From an uncultured Prevotellaceae bacterium (GTDB lineage: Bacteria; Bacteroidota; Bacteroidia; Bacteroidales; Bacteroidaceae), in the NCBI GenBank assembly GCA_900316575.1, contig ONDJ01000009.1, positions 110,440 through 174,439 of the forward strand: DNA of 64,000 nt. Direction: 5' to 3'. Under the pieces are notes generated by a model, which was not told where the DNA came from, did no database searches, and was given only the letters and a program-made list of their open reading frames with translations. Of this stretch, positions 39,885 through 49,385 are shown piece after piece. Numbering within the stretch: the first letter of the stretch is position 1; every line of letters starts with the position of its first letter. The position numbers and the translations under genes are program-made.

Positions 39885-41108
39885 ATGACGTTTAGCCTCT
39901 CCCAACTAAACAAAGCCATTGCACAAGCCGTCCAATCGCATTTTCCCGATCGCTATCAAGTAATAGCCGAAATCAGCGAAATCGGCACTCGCGCCTCAGG
40001 GCATTGCTACCTCAACTTCATAGAGAAAGATGCCATCTGGGGCGAGACTGTAGCCAAAGCCCCTGCTCATATATGGCGCGGAAAGTGGAACGCCATCAAT
40101 ACACGTTTTCAGCAACAGACTGGCCAGGAGCTCCAAGTAGGCATGAAAATCTTGGCACTTGTTGAGGTTGACATGCACATGCAGTATGGCTATTCCCTAA
40201 ACGTCATTGACATAGACCCCTCCTATACGCTCGGCGAAAAAGCAGCCCGCCGACAAGCCGTCATACGTCAGCTAAAAGAAGACGGCGTGTATGACCTCAA
40301 CCGAGAACTCTACTTGCCCCGACCCGTTCAGCGTTTGGCAGTTATTTCCAGCAAAACCGCAGCAGGCTATGGCGATTTCTCGGAGCAGCTCAAACAGTCG
40401 GGCTACTCGTTCAGCATAGAGCTTTTTGAAGCAGTCATGCAAGGCGATGCCGCGCCGAGTTCCATCATAAAAGCTCTTGACAGAATCTTATGGGGTAACA
40501 AGATCTTCGACGCCATCGTAATTATCCGAGGAGGTGGGGCTGCCGATGACCTATCATGCTTTGACGATTACGAATTAGCTTCCTGCATAGCACAGTCAGA
40601 CTTCCCCGTCCTTTCAGGAATAGGCCACGAGCGCGACGTCAGTGTCGTTGATATGGTAGCCCACCAATCTCTCAAAACCCCCACAGCCGTAGCCGCCTTC
40701 CTCATCAATCTTCGCGACGAAGAATATCGCCTACTCGACAACCTCAAAACACGTTTAGACAAAAGTGTAAACCTCCACATTCAAACCCTGCGCTATGCAA
40801 TAGCCACGCGCGCCAACAGTCTGCAACTTGCAGCCATTTCCCTCATCCACAGAGCACGAGCATCGACCACCTCGCTCAACACACGCCTGCAAACCATACC
40901 TCAAGCTCGTATCCGCACAGAAACCATGCGCATAGCCGCCTTCCAAAAACAATTAGATCTACTCAACCCTCAAAACATTTTAGATCGCGGCTACAGCTTT
41001 ACTACCAAAGACGGCATCCTCGTCCGCGATGCCAAAACCCTCGTAGCAGGCGACACACTCACCTCTCATTTCAAACACGGTAAGATCCTTAGTAAAGTCA
41101 TCCGCTAA
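39885..41108 (+). CDS. xseA: Exodeoxyribonuclease VII large subunit
   Basis: XseA with XseB degrades single-stranded DNA from both ends. The 407 residues have an N-terminal OB-fold (FPDRYQVIAEISEIGTRASGHCYLNF), then the nuclease core with LAVISSKTAAGYGDF, VIIRGGGAADDLSCFDDYELA, FPVLSGIGHERDVSVVD and HQSLKTPTAVAAFL. A helical tail ends with ILDRGYSFTTKDG. xseB follows after 12 bases. Confidence 0.95.
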   Translation: MTFSLSQLNKAIAQAVQSHFPDRYQVIAEISEIGTRASGHCYLNFIEKDAIWGETVAKAPAHIWRGKWNAINTRFQQQTGQELQVGMKILALVEVDMHMQYGYSLNVIDIDPSYTLGEKAARRQAVIRQLKEDGVYDLNRELYLPRPVQRLAVISSKTAAGYGDFSEQLKQSGYSFSIELFEAVMQGDAAPSSIIKALDRILWGNKIFDAIVIIRGGGAADDLSCFDDYELASCIAQSDFPVLSGIGHERDVSVVDMVAHQSLKTPTAVAAFLINLRDEEYRLLDNLKTRLDKSVNLHIQTLRYAIATRANSLQLAAISLIHRARASTTSLNTRLQTIPQARIRTETMRIAAFQKQLDLLNPQNILDRGYSFTTKDGILVRDAKTLVAGDTLTSHFKHGKILSKVIR

Positions 41109-41120
41109 ACGTAGAAAATA

Positions 41121-41321
41121 ATGGAACAAGTATATACATACACCCAAGCAATAAAACGCGTTGAAGAAATCGTTTCTTCATTAGAGCGCGGCGAACTCGA
41201 CATCGACAAAATGGCCGATGCCATCAAAGAGGCACAACAACTTCTAACCTTCTGCACACAACGTTTAGACGGCGTAGAAGCACAAACTAAACAGCTATTT
41301 GAAGACAATGGGCAAGGGTAA
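41121..41321 (+). CDS. xseB: Exodeoxyribonuclease VII small subunit
   Basis: The 66 residues match Xse[40 protein letters not shown] split around the middle, with the typical L-E-x-G/R-E-L-D-x-D-x-M turn. The small subunit binds the helical tail of XseA. The gene overlaps the trmB start by 14 bases. Confidence 0.93.
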   Translation: MEQVYTYTQAIKRVEEIVSSLERGELDIDKMADAIKEAQQLLTFCTQRLDGVEAQTKQLFEDNGQG

Positions 41322-42069
41322 ATTACAAAAGTTTGCTGAAATGAAAGCCTTTCCACATGTAGTGGAATGTCCTTTCCCCTCCGAAACCGAACGGCCTCAC
41401 CCACTCTCAGGGCAGTGGGGCAAGTCATTCTTCCACAACGACAACCCCATCGTGCTCGAACTGGGCTGCGGACGTGGCGAATACACCGTAGAACTTGCCA
41501 AACTCTTTCCCAACAAAAACTTCATAGGCATCGACATCAAGGGGGCACGCATGTGGGGCGGAGCCACAGCTGCCCAAATCTTAGGGCTCAAAAACGTAGG
41601 TTTCTTACGCACGCGTATTGAGTTTATCGACCATTTCTTTGCCCCCAACGAAGTAAGCGAAATTTGGCTCACCTTTTCCGATCCTCAAATGAAGAAACCA
41701 CGCAAGCGACTCACGGGTTCTTTTTTCCTTGAACGCTACCGCCACTTCCTCGTTGACGAAGGAACCATCCATGTAAAGACCGACTCCTATTTCCTTTTCA
41801 CCTACACACGACTTTTGGCCGAAAAGAGCAACCTACCCCTTACAGCATGTATGGATGATATCTATCACCAATTGCAAAACACGGACGAACTCACTCGCCA
41901 AATCCTTTCCATCCACACCTACTACGAAAACCAGTGGCTCAGCCGAGGCATAGCCATAAAATACCTCCGCTTCAATCTCCCCCACGAAGCTCCCCTCCTT
42001 GAACCCACCGAAGAAATACCGCTTGATGCTTATCGCAGTTTTAACCGCTGGCGACGCACATCAATTTGA
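41308..42069 (+). CDS. trmB: tRNA (guanine-46-N7)-methyltransferase
   Basis: TrmB methylates G46 in tRNA variable loops. The 253 residues contain the SAM-binding [30 protein letters not shown], and the family signature [17 protein letters not shown] with FHVKTD-like [14 protein letters not shown] 41308 is chosen over TTG 41299. It overlaps xseB and ends the run of genes; a hairpin repeat follows directly. Confidence 0.94.
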   Translation: MGKGKLQKFAEMKAFPHVVECPFPSETERPHPLSGQWGKSFFHNDNPIVLELGCGRGEYTVELAKLFPNKNFIGIDIKGARMWGGATAAQILGLKNVGFLRTRIEFIDHFFAPNEVSEIWLTFSDPQMKKPRKRLTGSFFLERYRHFLVDEGTIHVKTDSYFLFTYTRLLAEKSNLPLTACMDDIYHQLQNTDELTRQILSIHTYYENQWLSRGIAIKYLRFNLPHEAPLLEPTEEIPLDAYRSFNRWRRTSI

Positions 42070-42145
42070 CAATTGGACAATTTACAATTTACCACTGCGC
42101 TTGAAACATCCGCAAAATGGTCAATTCGTAAATTGTCCAATTGTC
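42068..42145. repeat. Dispersed hairpin repeat, copy 2
   Basis: Arms 42068-42092 and 42121-42145 pair over most of 25 bases (GACAATTGGACAATTTAC is exact). The loop ACCACTGCGCTTGAAACATC CG matches the reverse complement of the loop at 7578-7602. It starts at the trmB stop codon. Confidence 0.8.
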
Positions 42146-42155
42146 TAATGTGTGG

Positions 42156-42186
42156 TTTGACAAAATGTAAATAATTCATACTTTTG
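42156..42186 (+). promoter_or_regulatory. Complete Bacteroidetes-type promoter
   Basis: TTTG (42156-42159), a 19-base spacer and TACTTTTG (42179-42186) match the -33/-7 consensus exactly. The ATG of the fusion gene is at 42191, so its mRNA is nearly leaderless, or the true start codon lies further in. Confidence 0.7.
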
Positions 42187-42190
42187 CGCT

Positions 42191-44002
42191 ATGCAAGCAA
42201 TCATTTTGGCCGCGGGCATGGGTAAACGCCTCGGCACACTCACGAAAGAGAACACGAAATGCATGGTGCGCGTGAATGGCATCGCACTCATCGACCGTCT
42301 GCTCACGCAACTCACCGCCGTAGGGCTGCGGCGCGTGGTGATCGTCACCGGATATCAGGGAGAAAAGCTGCGAAACTTCATAGGCTCGCGCTATGATGAA
42401 GCTTTCCCCATCGAATACGTGGACAACCCCGATTACGCGCATACAAACAATATCTATTCGCTCTACTTGGCGCGCGAGAAAATGGCTGAAGACGAAACGT
42501 TGCTCATTGAGAGCGACTTAATCTTCGAAGACGGCATCATTCAAATGGCAGCGACAAGCCGAGAACCAGCGGTGGCTCTTGTAGCGAAGTATGAGCCATG
42601 GATGGATGGGACGATGGTGCGTATGGATGCCGAGGGGCACGTGACGGGCTTTGTTACTAAGCGCGACTTCCACTACGAAGAGGCTCACACGTATTTCAAG
42701 ACGGTGAACGTTTATAAATTCAGCGCAAAGTTTAGCCGAGAGCGCTACATACCGTTCCTCGAAGCCTATCGCCAGGCGTTGGGCAGCAACGAATACTATG
42801 AACAAGTGCTGCGCGTCATTGCTTTCTTAGACAGCACTGAACTGAGGGCACTTCCCGTGGGTGAGCGCAAGTGGTATGAGATTGACGACATTCAAGACCT
42901 CGACATTGCAGAGGTGATTTTTTCTGATAAAAACGACAAGCTGGCCCGCTACACAAAGCGCTACGGCGGCTATTGGCGCTTCCCATACCTGCTCGACTTT
43001 TGTTACCTTGTAAATCCCTACTTTCCGCCTCAGCGGATGAAGGACGAACTGCGTGCCGCAGCCGACACGCTACTCACTGAATACCCATCGGGAATGCGCG
43101 TATGCACGTTGCTGGCAGCTAAATGCTTTGGCATTGACCCTAAGTACATTGTGCCCGCTGCCGGAGCGGCTGAATTGATTCGTATTATTATGGAAGAACA
43201 AACGGGGCGCGTCGGCATGGCATGGCCCACGTTTGAGGAATATCCCAACAGACTGAAAGAGGAGCAGCGCGTGGTATTCACGCCCACAAAACCTGGCTTT
43301 CGCTACACCGCTGACGACCTCATGGAATACTTCGGTGAACACCAAGTAGAAATGCTTGTGGTCATCAACCCCGACAATCCCTCAGGTAATTATTTGCCGC
43401 GCGAAGATGTGCTACGGCTCGCTGACTGGTGCAACGAACGGGGCATCTGCTTGCTGTTGGACGAAAGTTTTGCTGACTTTAGCCAAAGAGGTGTGGACGA
43501 TACGCTTATTGAAGAACAAACACTCGCGCGCCATCCCAATCTGATCGTGATGAAAAGCATTTCGAAGTCGTATGGAGTGCCTGGGCTTCGCCTTGGTGTC
43601 TTGGCCGGTGCCGATGAAGCACTTCTCAATCGCGTGAAGCGTGCGCTTCCTATTTGGGGCATCAACTCCTTTGCCGAATACTACATGCAGATATACAATA
43701 AGTACGATGCCGACTATCGCCGAAGCCATGACAAGTTTGTAGCCACACGCGAACAATTCAGCAAAGCGTTGGAGCAAGTGCCCTATCTAAAAGTATTTCA
43801 CTCCGAGGCCAACTACTTCCTTTGCGAAGTGCTACCGCCCTACAATTCAAGGACGCTGACCGAAAAACTGCTTGTGGAACACGACATCCTAATCAAAGAC
43901 TGCAGCACCAAGAAAGCTTTCAACGGAAATAGTTTCATACGCATTGCCGTGCGCGATGAAGCCGACAATCAGCAATTGTTGGAATGCCTCATGAAAGGCT
44001 AA
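42191..44002 (+). CDS. Nucleotidyltransferase-aminotransferase fusion (PntC/LicC-like plus class I/II aminotransferase)
   Basis: The 603 residues are two enzymes. Residues 1-240 are a LicC/PntC-like CTP:phospho-alcohol cytidylyltransferase: LAAGMGKRLGTLTKENTKCMV, the metal site LIESDLIFED and KWYEIDDIQDL. Residues 250-600 are a HisC-like PLP aminotransferase: VINPDNPSGNYL, LLLDESFADFS, and the PLP Lys in MKSISKSYGVPGLRLG. Fusions of a cytidylyltransferase to a transaminase are known for nucleotidyl activation of aminoethylphosphonate, although with a class V enzyme there. I infer that an amino alcohol phosphate or phosphonate is made and activated for a surface glycan or lipid. No PEP mutase is nearby. 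Confidence 0.75.
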   Translation: MQAIILAAGMGKRLGTLTKENTKCMVRVNGIALIDRLLTQLTAVGLRRVVIVTGYQGEKLRNFIGSRYDEAFPIEYVDNPDYAHTNNIYSLYLAREKMAEDETLLIESDLIFEDGIIQMAATSREPAVALVAKYEPWMDGTMVRMDAEGHVTGFVTKRDFHYEEAHTYFKTVNVYKFSAKFSRERYIPFLEAYRQALGSNEYYEQVLRVIAFLDSTELRALPVGERKWYEIDDIQDLDIAEVIFSDKNDKLARYTKRYGGYWRFPYLLDFCYLVNPYFPPQRMKDELRAAADTLLTEYPSGMRVCTLLAAKCFGIDPKYIVPAAGAAELIRIIMEEQTGRVGMAWPTFEEYPNRLKEEQRVVFTPTKPGFRYTADDLMEYFGEHQVEMLVVINPDNPSGNYLPREDVLRLADWCNERGICLLLDESFADFSQRGVDDTLIEEQTLARHPNLIVMKSISKSYGVPGLRLGVLAGADEALLNRVKRALPIWGINSFAEYYMQIYNKYDADYRRSHDKFVATREQFSKALEQVPYLKVFHSEANYFLCEVLPPYNSRTLTEKLLVEHDILIKDCSTKKAFNGNSFIRIAVRDEADNQQLLECLMKG

Positions 44003-44043
44003 AGCGTTCGCAGAATAGTCAAATAGTAAATTGTCCAATTGTC
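44003..44043. repeat. Half copy of the hairpin repeat
   Basis: GCGTTCGCAGAATAGTCAAA and on to CCAATTGTC resemble the end of the loop and the right arm of the dispersed hairpin. The left arm is missing. It fills the gap between the fusion gene and its partner. Confidence 0.5.
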
Positions 44044-44049
44044 AGATAT

Positions 44050-44997
44050 ATGCATCTCTATCGCGACGAACTCTTACGTCAGCATTTTCCGGCACCCCGG
44101 GAGTGTGTGAAATGGGTGAAACACTGTTTTCTCACCAAGCACGAAGCCGACTTGCCGCCCAAGACAAGCCTGCATCCGCAAGGCACCGATTTTTTCAACA
44201 CAATGCCTTGTCTGCTGCCGCCTGAGGCTCATCGATACGGCGTGAAAGTTGTTCATCGCATTGCGGGAGCCACACCCTCACTCGGAGGAACCATTCTGCT
44301 CTTCGACAGCGCGAAAGGCACGTTACTCGCTCAGTTCGACAGCGACCGCATCACAACCATGCGCACAGGAGCTGTGGCAGCACTCTCTGCAATGACTTTC
44401 CGAAAGAGCAATGCGCTGAATTATGGGTTTATCGGATTGGGCAACACTGCACGCGCTACGCTACTTTGCCTATTAGACTCAGAGCCCACTGCCTCTCACC
44501 ACGTCACCCTCCTTAAATACAAGGACCAAGCCGAACGCTTTATAGAACGCTTCGCTTCGTGGGAAAACGTTGAGTTCCATGTCGTAGAAAGTGCCGAGAA
44601 CGTTGTGCGCTCATCCGACGCAGTTTTCAGTTGTCTGACTGACGCGGAAAGTTTGCTTTGCCCAAACGAGGATTGTTTTCATGAAGGTTGCACCATCATC
44701 CCCGTCCACACCAAGGGTTTCCAAAACTGCGACCTATTCTTCGACAGCGTATTTGCTGACGACCGCGCACACGTCAGCGGCTTTCGCTACTTCGACCGCT
44801 TTCATCGATTTGCCGAAATGGGCGATGTGCTTCGAGGCAAGGCTCAGGGGAGACAGAGCGACACGGAGCGCATCCTCTGCTACAACATTGGCATAGCCCT
44901 CCACGACATTTATTTTGCCCACCAACTCCATCAGAAATTGAAAGAACAAGCCCCAATCATTGATATGGGGGGCACAAAGCCTAAGTTCTATATTTAG
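44050..44997 (+). CDS. Ornithine cyclodeaminase / mu-crystallin family protein
   Basis: The 315-residue NAD(P)-binding protein has the OCD fold: substrate side KVVHRIAGATPSLGGTILLFD and DRITTMRTGAVAALSAMTF, Rossmann motif YGFIGLGNTARATLL and the acceptor-site FSCLTD. Family members are ornithine cyclodeaminase, alanine dehydrogenase and imine reductases, so the substrate is open. It follows the nucleotidyltransferase-aminotransferase gene by 47 bases and probably works in the same pathway, for example supplying or reducing the keto/amino precursor. The frame opens earlier (43984), but those codons run through the repeat; ATG 44050 is chosen. Confidence 0.75.
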   Translation: MHLYRDELLRQHFPAPRECVKWVKHCFLTKHEADLPPKTSLHPQGTDFFNTMPCLLPPEAHRYGVKVVHRIAGATPSLGGTILLFDSAKGTLLAQFDSDRITTMRTGAVAALSAMTFRKSNALNYGFIGLGNTARATLLCLLDSEPTASHHVTLLKYKDQAERFIERFASWENVEFHVVESAENVVRSSDAVFSCLTDAESLLCPNEDCFHEGCTIIPVHTKGFQNCDLFFDSVFADDRAHVSGFRYFDRFHRFAEMGDVLRGKAQGRQSDTERILCYNIGIALHDIYFAHQLHQKLKEQAPIIDMGGTKPKFYI

Positions 44998-45108
44998 AAC
45001 ATCCACGCGCACCTGCTTTTCATAAATATCTCAGAAGCGTACGCCTACGCCAGTATAGAAAAGGCGCGCTTTTATGCAGTAACAACTGATTGTTACCAAC
45101 GATTTGTT

Positions 45109-45116
45109 TATTTTTG
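45109..45116 (+). promoter_or_regulatory. -7 box of fucosidase-cutC-SGNH unit
   Basis: TATTTTTG followed by CGCC lies 29 bases before ATG 45146. The -33 box is unclear. Confidence 0.45.
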
Positions 45117-45145
45117 CGCCATAAACGTAAAAAAGAATGCTCGCA

Positions 45146-46453
45146 ATGAAAAAAATAGCAATCCTTTTCTTGACACTTGCGCTTGTGCCTCTCTTCACAT
45201 TTGCACAGACAACCTACACACCCTCTGCTGACAATCTTGCTGCGCGCAAGGAGTTTGAAGAAGAACGTTTCGGCATATTCATCCACTGGGGCATTTACAG
45301 CCTCTTTGCACAAGGAGAGTGGTATCTCAACGCGGGCATCAACGAAGAGGAATATGCCAAGAGCGCCGAGGCCTTTTATCCCCACCGCTTCAATGCTGAC
45401 GAATGGGCGAAAGCCATCAAAGCCAGCGGCGCACGCTACATCACATTTACCTCGCGCCACCACGACGGGTTTTCCATGTTCCATACGGACGAAAGTGCGT
45501 ATAACATCGTTGACGGAACACCTTTCGGACGCGACATTGCCGAAGAATTGTCTAAAGCATGTGAAAGACAAGGCCTAAATCTCCATTTCTACTACAGCAT
45601 ACTCGACTGGCGACGAAACGACTACCCCGTCGGCAGAACTGGTTTGCGCACAGGCCGACAACTCAAGCCAGACTACAATTCCTACTTCAACTTCATGAAA
45701 CGCCAAATCGGAGAGCTACTCTCAGGCCGTTATGGTGAGGTAAAAGCACTTTGGTTTGATGGCTATTGGGACCACGATGCCGACTCCGTGCCCTTCGATT
45801 GGCGCATGGAAGAGCTCTACGACTACATACACACACTTCGCCCAGCTTGTCTCATTGGCAACAACCACCACATCACACCGCTCAAAGGCGAAGACTTCCA
45901 AATGTTTGAACGCGACCTACCCGGCGAGAACACCGCTGGATTGAGCGGCCAAGAAGTAAGTGCGCTACCCCTTGAAATGTGCCAGACGATGAACGGCATG
46001 TGGGGCTACAAGGTCAGCGACCAAAACTATAAGAGCGGAACCGAACTGATACGCTTGCTGATCAGAGCCGCAGGCAAAGGCTCAAATTTGTTGCTAAACA
46101 TCGGTCCCCAGCCCGATGGATCACTACCCGAAACCGCACTGAAAAGGCTCAAGGAGATCGGCGCATGGATGAACGTTTATGGCGAAACCATCTACGGCAC
46201 ACAGCGTGGCATCATTGCCGAAACGCAGCACTACACCAGCACACAAAACGGGAAGCGACTATTTCTGCATGTGCTTGACGCTTCTTCTCAAACACTCAGT
46301 TTCAAACTCCCTAGCGGATTTAAACAAGCGCGGCTCTTTCCACAAGGCACGCCAGCCCATGTGCAGTTTGACAAACGCAACAATCAAGTGACACTGACTT
46401 TGCCCGCTACAACAAACAGCCCCGACCAAGTCATAGAATTTATATTGCCGTGA
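45146..46453 (+). CDS. Alpha-L-fucosidase, GH29 (first)
   Basis: The 435-residue secreted enzyme releases L-fucose from host or milk glycans by a retaining mechanism. A signal peptide (to FAQ, about 21) is followed by the GH29 barrel: FGIFIHWGIYSLFAQGEWY, YITFTSRHHDGFSMF, the nucleophile Asp in ALWFDGYWDHD and LLLNIGPQPDGSLP. A short C-terminal beta domain follows. Two ATGs (45137, 45146) are possible. It shares its stop with the GTG of cutC. Confidence 0.9.
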   Translation: MKKIAILFLTLALVPLFTFAQTTYTPSADNLAARKEFEEERFGIFIHWGIYSLFAQGEWYLNAGINEEEYAKSAEAFYPHRFNADEWAKAIKASGARYITFTSRHHDGFSMFHTDESAYNIVDGTPFGRDIAEELSKACERQGLNLHFYYSILDWRRNDYPVGRTGLRTGRQLKPDYNSYFNFMKRQIGELLSGRYGEVKALWFDGYWDHDADSVPFDWRMEELYDYIHTLRPACLIGNNHHITPLKGEDFQMFERDLPGENTAGLSGQEVSALPLEMCQTMNGMWGYKVSDQNYKSGTELIRLLIRAAGKGSNLLLNIGPQPDGSLPETALKRLKEIGAWMNVYGETIYGTQRGIIAETQHYTSTQNGKRLFLHVLDASSQTLSFKLPSGFKQARLFPQGTPAHVQFDKRNNQVTLTLPATTNSPDQVIEFILP

Positions 46454-47181
46454 GGACTACGCTCGAAATCTGTTGCGGTAACTGGGAAAGCGTCTGCGCA
46501 GCTGTCCAAGGTGGAGCCGACCGCATAGAGCTTTGCGCTGCGCTGCCCTTAGGCGGAATAACGCCAACCATAGGACTCTTAAAGCAAGTAAAAGAAACAT
46601 TCCCCACACTCCCCACCCATGTGCTTATCCGCCCCCGTGAGGGCGACTTTGTCTATACTCCCGAAGAAATCCGCGCTATGCTCACCGACATCCATCTATG
46701 CCGACAAGCAGGCGCAGATGGCATTGTCAGCGGAGCCTTGCTTCCTTCTGGAGAAATTGACGTCCCTGCTACGCGCCTGCTGATTGAAGCCGCCCAGGCG
46801 TGTTCGTTTACCTTTCATAGGGCTTTCGACCACACCAACGACCTCCCCGTAGCACTTGAAACGTTGATCAATCTTGGCTGCACCCGCCTTCTCACCTCGG
46901 GAGGAGCCAGCACAGCATGGCAAGGAATGGAAAAACTCAGCCAATTAGTGAAACAAGCCGCAGGCCGTCTCATCGTGATGGCTGGTGCAGGCATATCGCC
47001 CACCAACGCACGAACCATCGTCAAAGAAACAGGCGTAACAGAAATCCACGCCTCATGCACTGTGAAACAACGCTCTTCAAACGACCAAGCACCCTCGTTG
47101 GGTAAAGCCGACGAGGGGACCATCTGGGTCACGCAAGCCCAAAGAGTCAAAGAGCTGAAAAATGCAATCATTGATATATAA
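46450..47181 (+). CDS. cutC: CutC family protein
   Basis: CutC proteins are TIM-barrel proteins once linked to copper homeostasis; the biochemical role is unsettled. The 243 residues match well: LEICCGNWESVCAAVQGGADRIELCAAL, VLIRPREGDFVYTPEEI, GADGIVSGALLPSGEID, TFHRAFDHTNDLP and LLTSGG. The start is GTG overlapping the fucosidase stop (GTGA), which suggests coupling. In Bacteroidetes cutC is often found with glycosidases, so a role in sugar handling is possible. Confidence 0.9.
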   Translation: MRTTLEICCGNWESVCAAVQGGADRIELCAALPLGGITPTIGLLKQVKETFPTLPTHVLIRPREGDFVYTPEEIRAMLTDIHLCRQAGADGIVSGALLPSGEIDVPATRLLIEAAQACSFTFHRAFDHTNDLPVALETLINLGCTRLLTSGGASTAWQGMEKLSQLVKQAAGRLIVMAGAGISPTNARTIVKETGVTEIHASCTVKQRSSNDQAPSLGKADEGTIWVTQAQRVKELKNAIIDI

Positions 47182-47200
47182 AACAACAAACATAACAAAC

Positions 47201-49333
47201 ATGAAACGTATTCTACTCTTCGCACTCATGTGCGCATCCCTGCTCACAACATGGGCTGACGAACCATTCAGGCTCCACCGTTACAGCGCGTTTACCACAT
47301 TGCGCACCAATCAAAACAGCATCGTCTTTATTGGCAACAGCATCACCAACATGCACGAATGGTGGGAAGCTTTTGGCAATCCCAACATCTGCGGACGCGG
47401 CAACAGCGGTGCTGTGAGCGACGAGACACTGGCCAACTTCGAAACAGCCATTGCCGGCCATCCCGCCAAGATATTCTTGATGATCGGCACAAACGACCTC
47501 GGCACAGCAGGCATCAACACCCCCGACCACGTCCTGACCAACGTCAAGGCCATGCTCGAACGGGCTACGAACGAATCGCCCAACACTGAAATCTACATCC
47601 AAAGCATTCTGCCCACTAACGTAGGCATACGCCAGATGGCTGACATTCAGGCAACAAACACTGGACTCAAAGCACTTTGCCAAGAATATGGAGCCACCTA
47701 CATCGACCTCTTCACCAAACTCAGCGCAATTCCCCAAAGCACAGCCGGCGGGCTCTCCTACGACGGACTGCACCTCACCATGCAAGGCTATCGCATTTGG
47801 TGTAACGCCATTGCCGAATACGTAGGCTCAAATTGCGTTTACCCAGCCACGGCTGTTAATCAAAATGGCGGACAAGGCGGTTCCTATGGTATGCGCATCA
47901 CGTCCTTCGCGGCACTGCCCGTCAAGAGCCAGGACGTGCTCTTCATTGGCGACGAAATGGTACACGGCGGCGAGTGGCACGAGCTCTTCCACTCCGACCG
48001 CATCAAGAACCGTGGCACAGGATGGGGCTATCCTGGACCAGCACTAAGCCTTACACTGGCCGAAATCCCCCTCATTCTCCAAGGGCGTAGCGACAACGAG
48101 CAGCCGGCAAAGATTTTGCTCTATGCAGGTGTGGGCGACGTAAACGGAAGCACAGCGATGGCTACCGTCGTCTCTAACTACCGCGCCATCGTTGACAAAA
48201 TTCGTCAACTCGCCCCCAATACCCACCTCTACCTCCTCGCGCTCCACCCCACCAACAACGCCACCACCAATACGGGCCGCGTCATTCCCTTCAATGCCGA
48301 GCTGAAAACTATGGCAGAAAGCCTCGACGGAGTAGATTTCATCGACACCTACACACCCTTCGTGAGTTCGAACGTGGCCAACCGCACACTCTTCTCTGGC
48401 AACTACCTATACGGCAAAGGCTATGCACGAATGACACAAGTGCTTGCCCCCTATTTGACTGAAGAAGGCGTAACACCCACCACCGACGAAGAAGCCGACA
48501 GTCTCATAGCAATCTACGCTGCCCGTAACACCCTCGGAAGTGCCACATCCGTTGCAGCCACGTTGCCCATCGGCGAAGCCATGGGCGAATATCATGCCGA
48601 CACCGTAGCAGCCTTCAACGAAATAGTAACCGAAGCCTACGCACTCTTGAAAAACGACGCAACGACTGAAGAAATCAAGGCCTTCACCCCAAGCTTCACC
48701 GAGCGTGCCAATGCCCTACGCGAGACCATCAACCAGCCCTTAGCCTCAAACGACAGCGTAGAATACTGGTACACCATCTGCTCCACCCTACGCGAAAACC
48801 GCTACATCGCAGCCACAGCTTATCTCGGCTCACTTGAAGGCCGGCTCGAAGTTGACAGCGCAGCCATGTGGAAGTTTGTAGAACGTGCCGACGGCAAAGG
48901 CTACGACATCGTCAACCGCAAATATGGCTCCTACGTCAACCCCATCTGCAACTTCGGAAACCAGTTCAAAACACGCTCTACGGCACCCGTTCGAGCTTTT
49001 CAGTTCTCATGGGCAGCCACGCCCTACATGTTTATCATTCGCACCAATACGGGCAAGGCAGAAATGAACCAAACCACTTCAGCCAATTCCTACAAGATAT
49101 TCAACTGGAGCAGCGGGCAGGACGGCAAGGACCGCACCGATGCAGGCTGCCAGTTCACGCTATCATTCGTTGAAGAAACCATAACAGCCCTACCCTGCCT
49201 ACCCGCTACCACCTACCCCAACGGAGCCACTACGGGCGAAACAACAATTTACGACCTTCAAGGCCGCCTCATGTCGAACCCTGAAAACGGCATTTACATC
49301 CAAGGCGGAAAGAAAGTTTACTTAATGCGATAG
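47201..49333 (+). CDS. Secreted tandem SGNH-hydrolase protein, second domain degenerate
   Basis: The 710-residue protein has a signal peptide (to TTWAD). The first SGNH/GDSL esterase domain (about 25-225) keeps the blocks: nucleophile Ser47 in FIGNSITN, CGRGNSG, IGTNDLG and the Asp-His of YDGLHL. The second domain (about 235-445) has FIGDEMVHG with Glu for Ser, VGD for the TND and NYLYGKGY for the DxxH, so it is probably inactive. A helical stretch (about 455-550), a beta domain and the sorting tail YDLQGRLM..GIYIQGGKKVYL follow. It probably deacetylates host glycans such as sialic acids beside the fucosidase. It starts 19 bases after cutC. Confidence 0.8.
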   Translation: MKRILLFALMCASLLTTWADEPFRLHRYSAFTTLRTNQNSIVFIGNSITNMHEWWEAFGNPNICGRGNSGAVSDETLANFETAIAGHPAKIFLMIGTNDLGTAGINTPDHVLTNVKAMLERATNESPNTEIYIQSILPTNVGIRQMADIQATNTGLKALCQEYGATYIDLFTKLSAIPQSTAGGLSYDGLHLTMQGYRIWCNAIAEYVGSNCVYPATAVNQNGGQGGSYGMRITSFAALPVKSQDVLFIGDEMVHGGEWHELFHSDRIKNRGTGWGYPGPALSLTLAEIPLILQGRSDNEQPAKILLYAGVGDVNGSTAMATVVSNYRAIVDKIRQLAPNTHLYLLALHPTNNATTNTGRVIPFNAELKTMAESLDGVDFIDTYTPFVSSNVANRTLFSGNYLYGKGYARMTQVLAPYLTEEGVTPTTDEEADSLIAIYAARNTLGSATSVAATLPIGEAMGEYHADTVAAFNEIVTEAYALLKNDATTEEIKAFTPSFTERANALRETINQPLASNDSVEYWYTICSTLRENRYIAATAYLGSLEGRLEVDSAAMWKFVERADGKGYDIVNRKYGSYVNPICNFGNQFKTRSTAPVRAFQFSWAATPYMFIIRTNTGKAEMNQTTSANSYKIFNWSSGQDGKDRTDAGCQFTLSFVEETITALPCLPATTYPNGATTGETTIYDLQGRLMSNPENGIYIQGGKKVYLMR

Positions 49334-49385
49334 AAGCAAGCTCATCCAATAGTCCCCATTAGAGAGCCTGCCGCCCATTGACAAC

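Noticed and set aside
42191-44002. A phosphonate biosynthesis locus
   Set aside because: The fusion resembles PntC-transaminase enzymes, but there is no PEP mutase or phosphonopyruvate decarboxylase in the window, so only the activation step can be suggested.
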